From positions 49,393 to 113,392 of the forward strand of contig CANLZY010000020.1 of assembly GCA_947495685.1 (NCBI GenBank): 64,000 bases of DNA, given 5' to 3'. The position numbers and the translations under genes were made by a program. Below, piece after piece: positions 1 through 7,614 of this stretch. The stretch's first letter is position 1. Each line of letters opens with the position of its first letter. This DNA comes from an uncultured Tropicimonas sp. (GTDB lineage: Bacteria; Pseudomonadota; Alphaproteobacteria; Rhodobacterales; Rhodobacteraceae). The notes below the pieces were generated by a model. That model saw only the letters and a program-made list of their open reading frames with translations, was not told the origin of the DNA and made no database searches.

Positions 1-359
1 GACGACTGAGTGCCCGCCCGGCGAAGCAGGATTGCAGATCTCGCAAACCGGCCCCTCGCTCTGATTAATCCCTTTGGCCGATCAGGACCCGTGCCCTCGG
101 CACTTGGCGTCGCCGTGGTGTCAGGTCGGCGCGCGCCTGTTCACATTTGTGATGTTCAGGCAACAATCCCGCCACACGGCATCCCAACGGCGGCGGTCTC
201 GCGGTGTGGCTTTCGGTCGGCGGGGAACGCACGTGGTGGGTTGCCCGGCCTAGCCCACACGGCCATATCCTTGAACGCACCGTCGCTCTGGATTGAATGG
301 CCCGGCCTCTGGCTTTCCGTGCGCGCTTCACTTATGTGCGCCACAAGGAAGGACCTGCC
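1..359. other. Upstream region of ribB, no confident gene
   Basis: The first nine bases read GAC GAC TGA and could be the tail of a plus-strand gene that starts outside the window, but this cannot be tested here. The rest shows no convincing coding sequence; the open frames here do not resemble proteins I know. There is a short hairpin (GTGCC-CTC-GGCAC, about 91-103). I looked for an FMN riboswitch upstream of ribB and did not find its conserved core. The ribB ribosome binding site (AAGGAAGG) lies just before 360. Confidence 0.4.
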
Positions 360-1463
360 ATGACCAAAAAATCTGACTCCCCATACCGTGAGGCCATCTC
401 CTCGATCGAAGAAATCATCGAGGATGCCCGCAACGGCCGAATGTTCATCCTTGTCGACCACGAGGACCGCGAGAACGAAGGCGACCTGGTGATCCCTGCC
501 CAGATGGCGACGCCCGACGCGATCAATTTCATGGCAACGCACGGGCGCGGGTTGATCTGCCTGACCCTCACCGGCGAGCGTATCGACGCGCTCGGCCTGC
601 CCCTGATGGCATCCTACAATTCCTCGCGCCACGAAACGGCCTTCACCGTCTCGATCGAGGCCCGCGAAGGTGTGACCACCGGCATCTCGGCGGCGGATCG
701 CGCCCGGTCCGTTGCCGTCGCGATCGACAACGCGTCAACGGCGTCCGACATCGCCACGCCGGGGCACGTGTTCCCCCTGCGCGCACGGGATGGGGGTGTC
801 CTGGTCCGCGCCGGCCATACCGAGGCCGCGGTGGATGTCTCACGGCTGGCCGGGCTGAACCCGTCCGGCGTGATTTGCGAAGTGATGAAAGACGACGGTA
901 CCATGGCCCGCCTGCCGGACCTGATCGCCTTCGGCCAGAAGCACAACATCAAGATCGGCACGATCAGCGACCTGATCGCCTATCGGCGGCGCTACGACAA
1001 CCTGGTGCGTGAGACCGACACACGTCAGGTCAACTCGGTGTTTGGCGGTGAATGGACGATGCGCATTTTCACCGAAGAAACCGAAGGGACAGAGCACGTC
1101 GTGCTGGTCAAGGGCGACATTTCCACGCCCGAGCCGGTCCTGGTGCGCACCCATGCGCTGGATGCGCTCGGAGACCTGCTGGGCATCGGCGTCGACCGAC
1201 CGGACGAGATCGGGCGGGCCATGCAGATCATCGCCGACGAAGGCCGCGGAGTCGTCTGCCTGTTCCGCGAACCCCACATCAAGTTGAAGCTGGACGAAGA
1301 GGCCGGCCCGCGCACGGTCAAGCACACCGGCCTGGGCGCTCAGATCCTGTCCAAGCTTGGCCTGAACAAGCTGATCTTGCTCAGCAATTCCCCCTCAACG
1401 CGCTATGTCGGCCTGGAAGCCTATGGGTTGTCCATCACCGATACCCGCCCGATTTCGGAGTGA
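360..1463 (+). CDS. ribB: 3,4-dihydroxy-2-butanone 4-phosphate synthase with a degenerate GTP cyclohydrolase II-like domain
   Basis: This enzyme makes 3,4-dihydroxy-2-butanone 4-phosphate from ribulose 5-phosphate, the four-carbon donor for riboflavin. The start at 360 follows AAGGAAGG and gives 367 residues. The DHBP synthase half (about 1-210) keeps DHEDRENEGD (33-42), HGRGLICLTLT (61-71), TTGISAADRA (106-115) and AGHTEAAVDV (151-160), which carry the metal and catalytic residues. Residues about 215-365 have the length and fold pattern of GTP cyclohydrolase II. However, the segment at 261-280, where active enzymes carry a Cys-x10-Cys-x-Cys zinc site, has no cysteine (VRTHALDALGDLLG). I infer that only the DHBP synthase activity remains and that a separate RibA exists elsewhere. 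It is followed at once by ribH and nusB and is probably the first gene of that operon. Confidence 0.95.
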   Translation: MTKKSDSPYREAISSIEEIIEDARNGRMFILVDHEDRENEGDLVIPAQMATPDAINFMATHGRGLICLTLTGERIDALGLPLMASYNSSRHETAFTVSIEAREGVTTGISAADRARSVAVAIDNASTASDIATPGHVFPLRARDGGVLVRAGHTEAAVDVSRLAGLNPSGVICEVMKDDGTMARLPDLIAFGQKHNIKIGTISDLIAYRRRYDNLVRETDTRQVNSVFGGEWTMRIFTEETEGTEHVVLVKGDISTPEPVLVRTHALDALGDLLGIGVDRPDEIGRAMQIIADEGRGVVCLFREPHIKLKLDEEAGPRTVKHTGLGAQILSKLGLNKLILLSNSPSTRYVGLEAYGLSITDTRPISE

Positions 1464-1466
1464 CTC

Positions 1467-2018
1467 ATGGCACAAGCTGAAGTCCACCATGTGCTTGACT
1501 TGCCGAACTTTGAAAAGCCGGTGAAACTGCTGATCGTCGTCGCGCCTTACTACAAGGATATCGCGGCCGAACTGGTTGCCGGTGCCAAGGCCACGATCGA
1601 GCAAGCCGGCGGCACCTGGGATCTGGTCGAGGTTCCGGGCGCGCTGGAAGTGCCGAGCGCGATCTCGATTGCACATCGGCTGAGCAACTTCGATGGCTTT
1701 GTCGCGCTTGGCTGCGTCATCCGCGGCGAGACCACCCATTACGACACTGTCTGCAACGACAGTTCTCGCGCGCTGCAACTGCTGGGGTTGGACGGGGCCT
1801 GCATTGGCAACGGCATCCTGACAGTGGAAAACCGTGAACAGGCCGTCGTGCGCGCCGAGGCCGGTGGCCAGAACAAGGGCGGCGGCGCCGCTGCGGCAGC
1901 TCTGCACCTGATCGCCCTGACCCGCCGTTTCGGCGCTGAACGCAAATCTGTCGGCTTCCTTCCTCAAGTCGAGGAAATCCAGATCGCCGGCGACATCGTG
2001 GATCCGGACGTCGCATGA
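1467..2018 (+). CDS. ribH: 6,7-dimethyl-8-ribityllumazine synthase
   Basis: It condenses 3,4-dihydroxy-2-butanone 4-phosphate (the RibB product) with 5-amino-6-ribitylaminouracil to give lumazine, the substrate of riboflavin synthase. The protein has 183 residues, slightly long for the family. It shows the substrate-binding VEVPGALEVPSAI (54-66), the LGCVIRGETTHYD stretch with catalytic His91, and GNGILTVENREQAVVRA (114-130). It starts three bases after the ribB stop and overlaps nusB by four bases (ATGA), so the three genes are almost certainly co-transcribed and translationally coupled. Confidence 0.96.
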   Translation: MAQAEVHHVLDLPNFEKPVKLLIVVAPYYKDIAAELVAGAKATIEQAGGTWDLVEVPGALEVPSAISIAHRLSNFDGFVALGCVIRGETTHYDTVCNDSSRALQLLGLDGACIGNGILTVENREQAVVRAEAGGQNKGGGAAAAALHLIALTRRFGAERKSVGFLPQVEEIQIAGDIVDPDVA

Positions 2019-2470
2019 CCGACAAGAAACAGATGAAGTCCGCCGCGCGGCTCTACGCCGTGCAGGCATTGTTCCAGATGGAATCCTCCGGCCAGACCAC
2101 CGAGGCGGTCGTGCACGAGTTCGAGGATATCCGCTTTGGGGCTGTCTACGAGGGCGACGAGATGGCCGAGGGCAACCGCGAGGTCTTTCGCTTGCTCGTC
2201 GGCACCGCAGTGAACGAACAGTCACGGATCGACCAGATGACCGACCGGGCGTTGGTGGCAAAGTGGCCGATCAGCCGCATCGACCCGACGTTGCGCGCAC
2301 TGTTCCGGGCCGCCGGTGCCGAATTGGTCAAGGGAGAGACACCGCCAAAGGTGGTGATCGTCGAGTTTGTCGATGTCGCCAAGGCGTTCTTTCCCGAAGG
2401 CCGCGAGCCGAAATTCGTCAATGCCGTGCTCGACCACATGGCACGCGAAGCACAGCCCGAGAAATTCTGA
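2015..2470 (+). CDS. nusB: Transcription antitermination factor NusB
   Basis: NusB binds boxA RNA together with NusE (S10) and supports antitermination of rRNA operons. The 151-residue protein begins with a basic helix (KKQMKSAARLYAVQALFQM) and continues as an all-helical NusB fold, with the family pattern PISRIDPTLRALFRAA in the middle and VVIVEFVDVAKAFF followed by KFVNAVLDHMA at the end. It overlaps ribH by four bases. The ribH-nusB arrangement is a long-conserved bacterial neighbourhood. Confidence 0.95.
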   Translation: MTDKKQMKSAARLYAVQALFQMESSGQTTEAVVHEFEDIRFGAVYEGDEMAEGNREVFRLLVGTAVNEQSRIDQMTDRALVAKWPISRIDPTLRALFRAAGAELVKGETPPKVVIVEFVDVAKAFFPEGREPKFVNAVLDHMAREAQPEKF

Positions 2471-2796
2471 GGCGATCACCCGCCGACGTCCGGAAACCCG
2501 AAAACGCGACACGGTCCTGCCCATGATCGGGCCGGGCGATGTCGCAACCCGTTCGGGGGATGGGCGTGCCCCGGGGCAGGTCCAAGATCCAGATCGGTCC
2601 TGACCTTTCCCGAAGCACACCGTATTCGATCATGAAAAGATCCGGCGCTCTTGCCGGAAACTCTTATCCCTGTCCCATACCCAGCCACATCGCCGAAATG
2701 TTGACGATCGGACAGGCCTGGACCAAGGTTGCACCACTCACGGATTCAGCGGACCGAACACCAAACTGGTGTTGCCACTCTTTGTTCCTGCATTCT
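2471..2796. other. Intergenic region after nusB, nothing recognised
   Basis: This stretch of about 325 bases separates nusB from the convergent LuxR-type gene. Open frames are present but have no recognisable content or ribosome binding site. A short hairpin CCGGC-GCTCTT-GCCGG lies at 2642-2657, without a T run. I see no RNA gene. Confidence 0.4.
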
Positions 2797-2819
2797 AGGT
2801 ATCAGAAGTGATACCTTTT
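2797..2819 (+). terminator. Hairpin terminator between convergent nusB and luxR-type gene
   Basis: A perfect 8-base inverted repeat, AGGTATCA-GAAG-TGATACCT (2797-2816), is followed by three more T residues. It lies 12 bases beyond the stop of the minus-strand LuxR-type gene and about 330 bases after nusB. In the plus direction it has a T tail and looks like a rho-independent terminator. The stem is rather AT-rich. The same GGTATC-N6-GATAC half-site arrangement occurs at 5198-5214, so an operator role is an alternative. Confidence 0.5.
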
Positions 2820-2831
2820 CGACGTCACTGG

Positions 2832-3599
2832 CTAGAGATCCAGTTGCCCGCGCAACAGCGCCAGGACCAGGGCCTGGTCCCGGGTGTTGGCACCCATCTT
2901 GCTGCGGGCCGAACTGAAATGCTTTCGCACCGTGACCTCCGCCAGACCAAGTGTCTCGGCAATTCGACCAGTCGACATCCCGTGTGCCCGCAGGCACAGC
3001 ACATCCCGCTCCCGGGGCGTGAGAAGTTCGTAACCGAAAGCGACCATGCCCGCGTTGTCCTCCCGGTCGGGCGGCGGCACATGGGCGCTGATCAGGGCCC
3101 CCAGCACAGACAGGGCCGTGCCAGCCCCAGACGCCAGAAAATCCGCAGGTTGCGTATCCGTGGCCAACACGACAAGCCGTTGACCAGCCCCGAAGCATTC
3201 GGTGAAGGTCTTGCAGACAAGCAGGCTGTATCCTGCTGCACGCAGACCGTGGTTCATTTCCCATTCCCGCGGGTCCCGCGCAGCATCCCGACGCAGCACA
3301 CCGGCCTCGTAGGTCGCCGGTGGTCCGCCCTTCAGGCGATCAATCAGGAAGGGATCAACCGCTGCATATCCGTTCCCGAAGTACTCCTGCTGCCATGCTT
3401 CACTTGTCGAACTGCGTGCCCACAGCGGAGCGATGGCATGGTCGCAAAAGCACCCGACATTGATGGCCGTCACCCCGACATCCTGCGCCAGTTCATTGGC
3501 CACGGCCCATGCGCGACCGGGCGCAGTCGCACCGCTGAGGCGATCTGCGGCATCGATCAAAAAGTTCGCAAGCGAATCGTTTGGACCATCTTCACGCAT
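2832..3599 (-). CDS. LuxR family transcriptional regulator with autoinducer-binding-like N-terminal domain
   Basis: A 255-residue regulator. The C-terminal 60 residues are a GerE-type helix-turn-helix: LTPRERDVLCLRAHGM, then TGRIAETLGLAEVTVRKH and a basic helix. The N-terminal part has the length and pattern of an autoinducer-binding domain (WQQEYFGNGYAAVDPF, then WEMNHGLRAAGYSLL), so it may sense an acyl-homoserine lactone or related signal. No luxI-type synthase is nearby, so I infer a solo. The start at 3599 has AAAGGA seven bases upstream; the longer open frame to 3701 lacks a comparable site. A TGACCTGTACGTCA near-dyad lies upstream at 3641-3654. Confidence 0.85.
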   Translation of the reverse strand: MREDGPNDSLANFLIDAADRLSGATAPGRAWAVANELAQDVGVTAINVGCFCDHAIAPLWARSSTSEAWQQEYFGNGYAAVDPFLIDRLKGGPPATYEAGVLRRDAARDPREWEMNHGLRAAGYSLLVCKTFTECFGAGQRLVVLATDTQPADFLASGAGTALSVLGALISAHVPPPDREDNAGMVAFGYELLTPRERDVLCLRAHGMSTGRIAETLGLAEVTVRKHFSSARSKMGANTRDQALVLALLRGQLDL

Positions 3600-3760
3600 T
3601 CTGCGTTCCTTTGGTGGCGGTGAATTCGGTATCTCGAACATGACCTGTACGTCAATGTCATTTGAGACGAGTGTGCCGAGGGGGACATATTCAAAAAACA
3701 CTGGATGAATGGATGGTATGGCCTATATGAGGGACATGTCATTCATCGGAAGGATCACCC

Positions 3761-4081
3761 GTGCCGAAACTCGTCCGCCTCTACATCCAACAAGTCATCG
3801 TCGGGTTCCTGCTGTCCGCCAGTTTCGTGGGGCTCCTCCTGTGGTTGAACGTTGCAAATCTGTGGCATCTGGTGACCCACACTCAGGGCGGCTGGATAGC
3901 GGTCGCGATGTTGTGGGTGTTCAACGGGATCGTCTTTGCCGGGGTGCAATTCGGGATTGCAGTGATGCGTATGGCCCGCGATGAGGACGACGCAGGTCGC
4001 GGCAAGCGCATTGTCTTTGCAACGCCGACCGTCCCCAACGATGGTCGAACCACCGTCGCAGCTGGCGATACAGATCGCTGA
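3761..4081 (+). CDS. Small inner-membrane protein, function unknown
   Basis: A 106-residue protein starting with GTG, preceded by GGAAGGA. Two hydrophobic helices are evident (about residues 10-30, VIVGFLLSASFVGLLLWL, and about 44-66, WIAVAMLWVFNGIVFAGV), followed by a polar, charged C-terminal tail. I know no function for it. It lies divergent to the LuxR-type gene, which may control it, but the sequence does not show that directly. Confidence 0.75.
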   Translation: MPKLVRLYIQQVIVGFLLSASFVGLLLWLNVANLWHLVTHTQGGWIAVAMLWVFNGIVFAGVQFGIAVMRMARDEDDAGRGKRIVFATPTVPNDGRTTVAAGDTDR

Positions 4082-4190
4082 CAGACGCCGCCCTCTCGGC
4101 CCCGGAAGGGCCGAAGGGGTGCGTCGTGTCAAGATGGGCAAGATAGCGGCGGGGACCGTACGCAACCGTAGGGACGTCTTATTCCCGAGG

Positions 4191-4206
4191 ACCTGTATAT
4201 ACAGGT
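4191..4206. promoter_or_regulatory. Perfect 16-base palindrome
   Basis: ACCTGTATATACAGGT is fully self-complementary. It lies in the roughly 270-base gap between the small membrane protein and the SRPBCC gene, where nothing codes. It contains CTGT-N4-ACAG; the E. coli LexA box has N8 and the classical lux box is 20 bases, so neither fits. It could be the operator of a dimeric regulator, but no start codon follows closely on either strand. Confidence 0.4.
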
Positions 4207-4354
4207 GGGCGCCAGGTAACCGAACCAGGGTCCGGACAGAGCCAGCTCCCTCGGATTTGCTTAAGGCCACTGGAATGTAGGGCCCCGGCACGAGAAGGAC
4301 AGATCCGCCAACTCCGTACCTAGGCCCTGCCCTTCCGTTCGACAAGAGGCCGGA

Positions 4355-4780
4355 TCAGGCTTTTTCCGGTTCGACATCGGGCGCGTTGATCCGCAACCGG
4401 TTCAGGTGGTCGTCCCAGCCTTCATCGAGCGCGAGGGTCAGGCCAAAGGCGGCTTCGCCCTCCGGCAGCCCGGAATGTTCCAACGACAGCCGCGTTCCAC
4501 CCGGCACCGGTTCCAACCACCATTTGACCAAGCTTGACGCATCGCCCATCGGTTTGATCGTGAACGTGTATTCGAGGTAATCGTACGGTTCTGCCTTGTT
4601 CACATGGCCCCACATGAGCTTGTCACCGCTCTCGGTTCCGAACATCGCATAGTCGCCGCCCCCGGACAGAGCGACCTTCGGGCGGTGAAACCATGTTCCG
4701 AGCCTGTCCGGCTCTGTCAAGAAGGACCAGACGCGTTGTTGACTGGCGGCAAGGTAGATGGACTTCAGGATGACGGTCAT
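4355..4780 (-). CDS. SRPBCC (AHSA1-type) domain protein
   Basis: A 141-residue protein with the START-like fold of the Activator-of-Hsp90-ATPase-homologue family: an opening strand, then QQRVWSFLTEPDRLGTWF (14-31), GGDYAMFG, and the closing helix GWDDHLNRLR. Members bind hydrophobic ligands or are of unknown biochemical role. Its start overlaps the stop of the upstream ArsR-type gene by four bases (ATGA). This ArsR-SRPBCC pairing is common in proteobacteria; the partner's ligand is not known. Confidence 0.88.
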   Translation of the reverse strand: MTVILKSIYLAASQQRVWSFLTEPDRLGTWFHRPKVALSGGGDYAMFGTESGDKLMWGHVNKAEPYDYLEYTFTIKPMGDASSLVKWWLEPVPGGTRLSLEHSGLPEGEAAFGLTLALDEGWDDHLNRLRINAPDVEPEKA

Positions 4781-5097
4781 GGGGAGTCCTCTTCGATGGC
4801 TGATTTGAGGGCGGCGAGGCGATCGTCCCAGAAGGCGTCGAACACGCCAAGCCAGTCTCGAACAGGCGCCATGCCCTGTGGGTCGATGGAGTTGAGGCGT
4901 TCGCGACCCCGAGTGCGGACCGTTACCAACCCGCCGTCGGTCAGGACGGTCAGGTGCTTTTTCACGGCAGCGCGGGTCATGTCGAAATTCCCCGCGACTT
5001 GGGCGATTGTCATGTCCTGACGGCGCAACATCATCAGGATCTGTCGCCGGGTCGGGTCGGCCAAGGCACGAAAGGCGGATTGTGGGTCAGCGATCAT
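4777..5097 (-). CDS. ArsR family winged-helix regulator
   Basis: A 106-residue winged-helix repressor. It opens with the family hallmark FRALADPTRRQILMML (9-24), then the recognition helix region DMTRAAVKKHLTVLTDGGLV and a wing (TVRTRGRERLN). It has no metal-binding cysteine motif of the ArsR type, so it is more like the regulators paired with SRPBCC proteins. The start follows AAGGGG. Tandem dyads at 5188-5229, about 90 bases upstream, are its likely operators. It is co-transcribed with the SRPBCC gene and divergent to mmcB. Confidence 0.92.
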   Translation of the reverse strand: MIADPQSAFRALADPTRRQILMMLRRQDMTIAQVAGNFDMTRAAVKKHLTVLTDGGLVTVRTRGRERLNSIDPQGMAPVRDWLGVFDAFWDDRLAALKSAIEEDSP

Positions 5098-5187
5098 TGC
5101 AGCCCCCTTCCCGACAGGAACAGTGCGGTGCTCCGGGCCGCAAGGGGCATTGGGATGCGAAGGTAGATCATGGGTCCTTCCTGTTTT

Positions 5188-5229
5188 GATACCATTCGGT
5201 ATCGCAATTGATACAATACCAAACGGTAT
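5188..5229. promoter_or_regulatory. Tandem operator dyads upstream of arsR-type gene
   Basis: Two inverted repeats with the same core and spacing: GATACC-ATTC-GGTATC (5188-5203) and ATACC-AAAC-GGTAT (5216-5229). Their centres are 27 bases apart. They lie in the divergent promoter region between the ArsR-type gene and mmcB. Repeated dyads of this kind are typical operators, so autoregulation by the ArsR-type protein is the simplest reading. Confidence 0.65.
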
Positions 5230-5259
5230 CGTGTCAAGTTGCGCCAGGGGTTGCCAAGT

Positions 5260-5274
5260 GTTCCCCTATTGTTC
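5260..5274 (+). promoter_or_regulatory. SOS box (LexA site) upstream of mmcB
   Basis: GTTCCCCTATTGTTC matches the alphaproteobacterial LexA motif GTTC-N7-GTTC exactly. It ends 11 bases before the mmcB start codon, so bound LexA would block transcription or initiation. The mmcB gene is known to be SOS-controlled in Caulobacter, which agrees with this site. Confidence 0.8.
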
Positions 5275-5285
5275 ACATTGTTGGA

Positions 5286-5756
5286 ATGAGTGTTGCCACC
5301 CCCTCTCCGCTTGACGGGCTGATGCCCGGCCAACTGCTCGCGCGCGGTGTCTGCAGGCATCTGGCCAGCCATGGCTTTGTCACAGTCGAAGAACTGGTGC
5401 CGACATCCGGATTGCGCGTGGATGTCATGGCGCTTGGCACCAAGGGCGAGATCTGGGTGGTGGAATGCAAGTCAAGCCGCACCGACTTCGTGTCCGATCA
5501 GAAGTGGCAGGGGTATCTGGAATGGTGCGACCGTTTTTTCTGGGCCGTGGACGGGGATTTTCCCAGCGACCTGCTTCCGACCGAAACCGGATTGATCATC
5601 GCGGACGCCTACGACGCAGAAATCCTGCGCATCGGACCGGAAACGAAGCTGGCCGGTGCTCGACGCAAAGTCATGACACAGAAATTCGCCCGTCACGCCG
5701 CCCGGCGGTTGCAAGCGCTTCGAGACCCCGGTGTACGGGGCCTGATCGAGGATTAG
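5286..5756 (+). CDS. mmcB: MmcB family DNA repair protein
   Basis: A 156-residue protein of the MmcB family, linked in Caulobacter to mitomycin C resistance. The sequence has a nuclease-like core: LRVDVMALGTKGEIWVVECKSSRTDF (about residues 45-70), with the D...E-x-K arrangement of restriction-endonuclease-like folds, then KWQGYLEWCDRFFWAV. The start at 5286 sits just after the SOS box; the open frame upstream to 5208 runs through the LexA site and the operators and is not likely to be translated. The exact catalytic role of the family is not settled. Confidence 0.88.
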   Translation: MSVATPSPLDGLMPGQLLARGVCRHLASHGFVTVEELVPTSGLRVDVMALGTKGEIWVVECKSSRTDFVSDQKWQGYLEWCDRFFWAVDGDFPSDLLPTETGLIIADAYDAEILRIGPETKLAGARRKVMTQKFARHAARRLQALRDPGVRGLIED

Positions 5757-5762
5757 GCCCGT

Positions 5763-5957
5763 CTATTTCTTGGTGCCGACCGTCTGGGCGGCCTCTGCGG
5801 CGGCACGCAGTTCCTCTGCGATTTCCAACGCCTCTTCCGGCTCGAAATCCAGTGGGAGTTCCACCCCATCGGCTTCGACGTAGATACGAACCATGCCCAG
5901 TGAGGTCGGTCCAATCTGAAGATTTGCTGAAATTTCGCTTTGCTTGTCGATGCTCAT
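5763..5957 (-). CDS. Small conserved protein resembling DUF6324
   Basis: A 64-residue acidic protein: an N-terminal strand region (SANLQIGPTSLGMVRIYVEADG) and a C-terminal helix rich in Glu and Ala (EPEEALEIAEELRAAAEA). The start at 5957 has a strong AGGAGGT site; the longer open frame to 6149 has no support. It resembles a short family common in Rhodobacteraceae that I recall as DUF6324. No function is known. It is convergent with mmcB. Confidence 0.78.
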   Translation of the reverse strand: MSIDKQSEISANLQIGPTSLGMVRIYVEADGVELPLDFEPEEALEIAEELRAAAEAAQTVGTKK

Positions 5958-6197
5958 GCGTACCTCCTGTTTCTGCCATCGGACGTACCCTGACGCCATG
6001 CAATGGGCAAGCGAACCTGAACGTGTTTCCGAGCAGCCCCCCGGCAACCGGGCCGGCGCAGGCCGCGGGTCAACAGGCATCGCGGCACGGACCCAATCGC
6101 CATGGCCGGCTCTGGCCGCTTGAAGGTCAAAAACTCCATCCAGAAGCACCGAGGGGTCTTGCGCCCCGGCGCGGCTCGCGCTAAACGACCGCCCTGT

Positions 6198-6274
6198 GCC
6201 GCCTTAGCTCAGTTGGTTAGAGCGCTGGATTGTGGATCCAGAGGTCTCCTGTTCAAGCCAGGAAGGCGGTACCA
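6198..6274 (+). tRNA. tRNA-His (GTG)
   Basis: A cloverleaf with acceptor GCCGCCT pairing to AGGCGGT, a D arm with AGCTCAGTTGGTTAGAGC, an anticodon stem CTGGA/TCCAG with loop TTGTGGA (anticodon GTG), a T arm with GTTCAAGCC, and an encoded CCA. Position 73 is A and there is no G at -1 opposite a C73. Most tRNA-His molecules need that extra G; its loss with A73 is known from a group of alphaproteobacteria that includes this order. The first acceptor pair is a G-U wobble. Confidence 0.95.
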
Positions 6275-6316
6275 CCAAACCCCGACAGAATGGCACAAAA
6301 ATCCGGCAACGCTTGT

Positions 6317-6338
6317 AAAATGCGGGTCGGGCATTTTT
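6317..6338 (+). terminator. Terminator after tRNA-His
   Basis: AAAATGC-GGGTCGG-GCATTTTT forms a 7-base stem with a T run directly after it. It lies about 40 bases beyond the tRNA-His CCA end in the same direction. The stem has few GC pairs, so it may be a weak terminator. Confidence 0.5.
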
Positions 6339-6492
6339 CCCCGTATGAAGAGGCCGAAGCAGAGGAAGCCAAAGGCGCCTCCACCACGCTTGCGGAGCGA
6401 CCCGATCTTGCTGGAGCCAGAGCACCCCCTGTCCGCGCCATGGGCCACGGGGCTGGCGATCCGATCCAGCGCCGCACAGCCAACAAGGGGGA

Positions 6493-7416
6493 TCAATAGA
6501 TCTTGGGCACGTAGAGGTCGTCCGGCAGGGTCTTGCGTTCGTATTCCGGGTCGTATTCCCGCTCTGGCAAGATCACCTTTTCATGCTCGACCGCCTCATA
6601 GGGGATCTTGGTCAGGATGTGCTCGATGCAGTTCAGCCGCTCGCGCTTCTTGTCGTTGCCCTCGACGATGTACCATGGGGCCTCGTCGATGGACGTGCGG
6701 GCGAACATCTCTTCCTTGGCCTTGGTGTACTGCTCCCAGCGAACCCGCGATTGCAGGTCCATCGGCGACAGTTTCCACTGTTTCATCGGGTCGTGAATAC
6801 GCACCTGGAACCGCAACTGCTGTTCGGCGTCAGAGATCGAGAACCAGTACTTCAACAGGATGATCCCGTTGCGCACCAGCATCCGTTCGAAATCCGGCAC
6901 GTCGCGAAAGAACATCTCCACCTGGTCCTCGGTGGCAAAGCCCATCACCCGCTCCACCCCGGCCCGGTTGTACCAGGACCGGTCGAACAGCGCGATCTCG
7001 CCCCCGGCGGGCAGGTGCGGAACGTAGCGTTGGAAATACCATTGGGACTGTTCGCGCCGGTTCGGCGCAGGCAACGCGACGATCCGGCAGATCCGTGGGT
7101 TCAGGCGCTGGATGATCCGCTTGATGACCCCGCCCTTGCCGGCAGAATCGCGCCCCTCGAACAGGATTGCCACCTTTGCACCGGTATGTTCAACCCAGTC
7201 CTGGACCCGGATCAGTTCGGCCTGCAGCCGCAGAAGGTTGCTGAAATAGGTGCGCCGGTCGAGCGAGTCCGGGTGCGCGTTGCGATAGATCTTGCGGATC
7301 TCGCGGCTCAGCATCGGTTCGCTGAATTCCATCTCGAAGGTTTCGTCCAGCGTCTCCTCGAGTTCCGCCTCCAGCCAATCCCTGTGCATCTGGTCGAGCT
7401 TGCTGCTGTCGGTCAT
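6493..7416 (-). CDS. ppk2: Polyphosphate kinase 2
   Basis: PPK2 enzymes transfer phosphate between polyphosphate and nucleotides. The 307-residue protein has the Walker A segment FEGRDSAGKGG (86-96), the Walker B or lid region IALFDRSWYNRAGVERVMGF (141-160), and the family features KYWFSIS and MDLQSRVRWEQYTKAK. The single-domain length fits the short PPK2 forms; the preferred nucleotide cannot be told from this alone. It stands alone, with tRNA-His upstream in plus orientation and a divergent GT90 gene. A clear start at 7416 opens with MTDSSKLDQMHRDW. Confidence 0.93.
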   Translation of the reverse strand: MTDSSKLDQMHRDWLEAELEETLDETFEMEFSEPMLSREIRKIYRNAHPDSLDRRTYFSNLLRLQAELIRVQDWVEHTGAKVAILFEGRDSAGKGGVIKRIIQRLNPRICRIVALPAPNRREQSQWYFQRYVPHLPAGGEIALFDRSWYNRAGVERVMGFATEDQVEMFFRDVPDFERMLVRNGIILLKYWFSISDAEQQLRFQVRIHDPMKQWKLSPMDLQSRVRWEQYTKAKEEMFARTSIDEAPWYIVEGNDKKRERLNCIEHILTKIPYEAVEHEKVILPEREYDPEYERKTLPDDLYVPKIY

Positions 7417-7614
7417 GTAATCCTCCCGGAGTCGGTGCCCGGCAACGCACCATTCTTGGTTTTCGAGCCGTACAGGCCTAATTGCGCTACGGTTTTTGTC
7501 GCCGTGCGTGGCCCCGTGTCACAAGCCCGCAGATTGTCACGCTTGCTGGCCTGCAACGTCCTGCCTTGCTATCGAGGAAGTCACCCGGACAGCAGATTGA
7601 ACTGAACCGACAAG

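Noticed and set aside
1..359. FMN riboswitch upstream of ribB
   Set aside because: The conserved core was looked for and is not present.
3641..3654. TGACCTGTACGTCA as a lux-box
   Set aside because: It is a near-dyad of 14 bases, shorter than a lux box, and no synthase gene is nearby; kept only as a remark for the LuxR-type gene.
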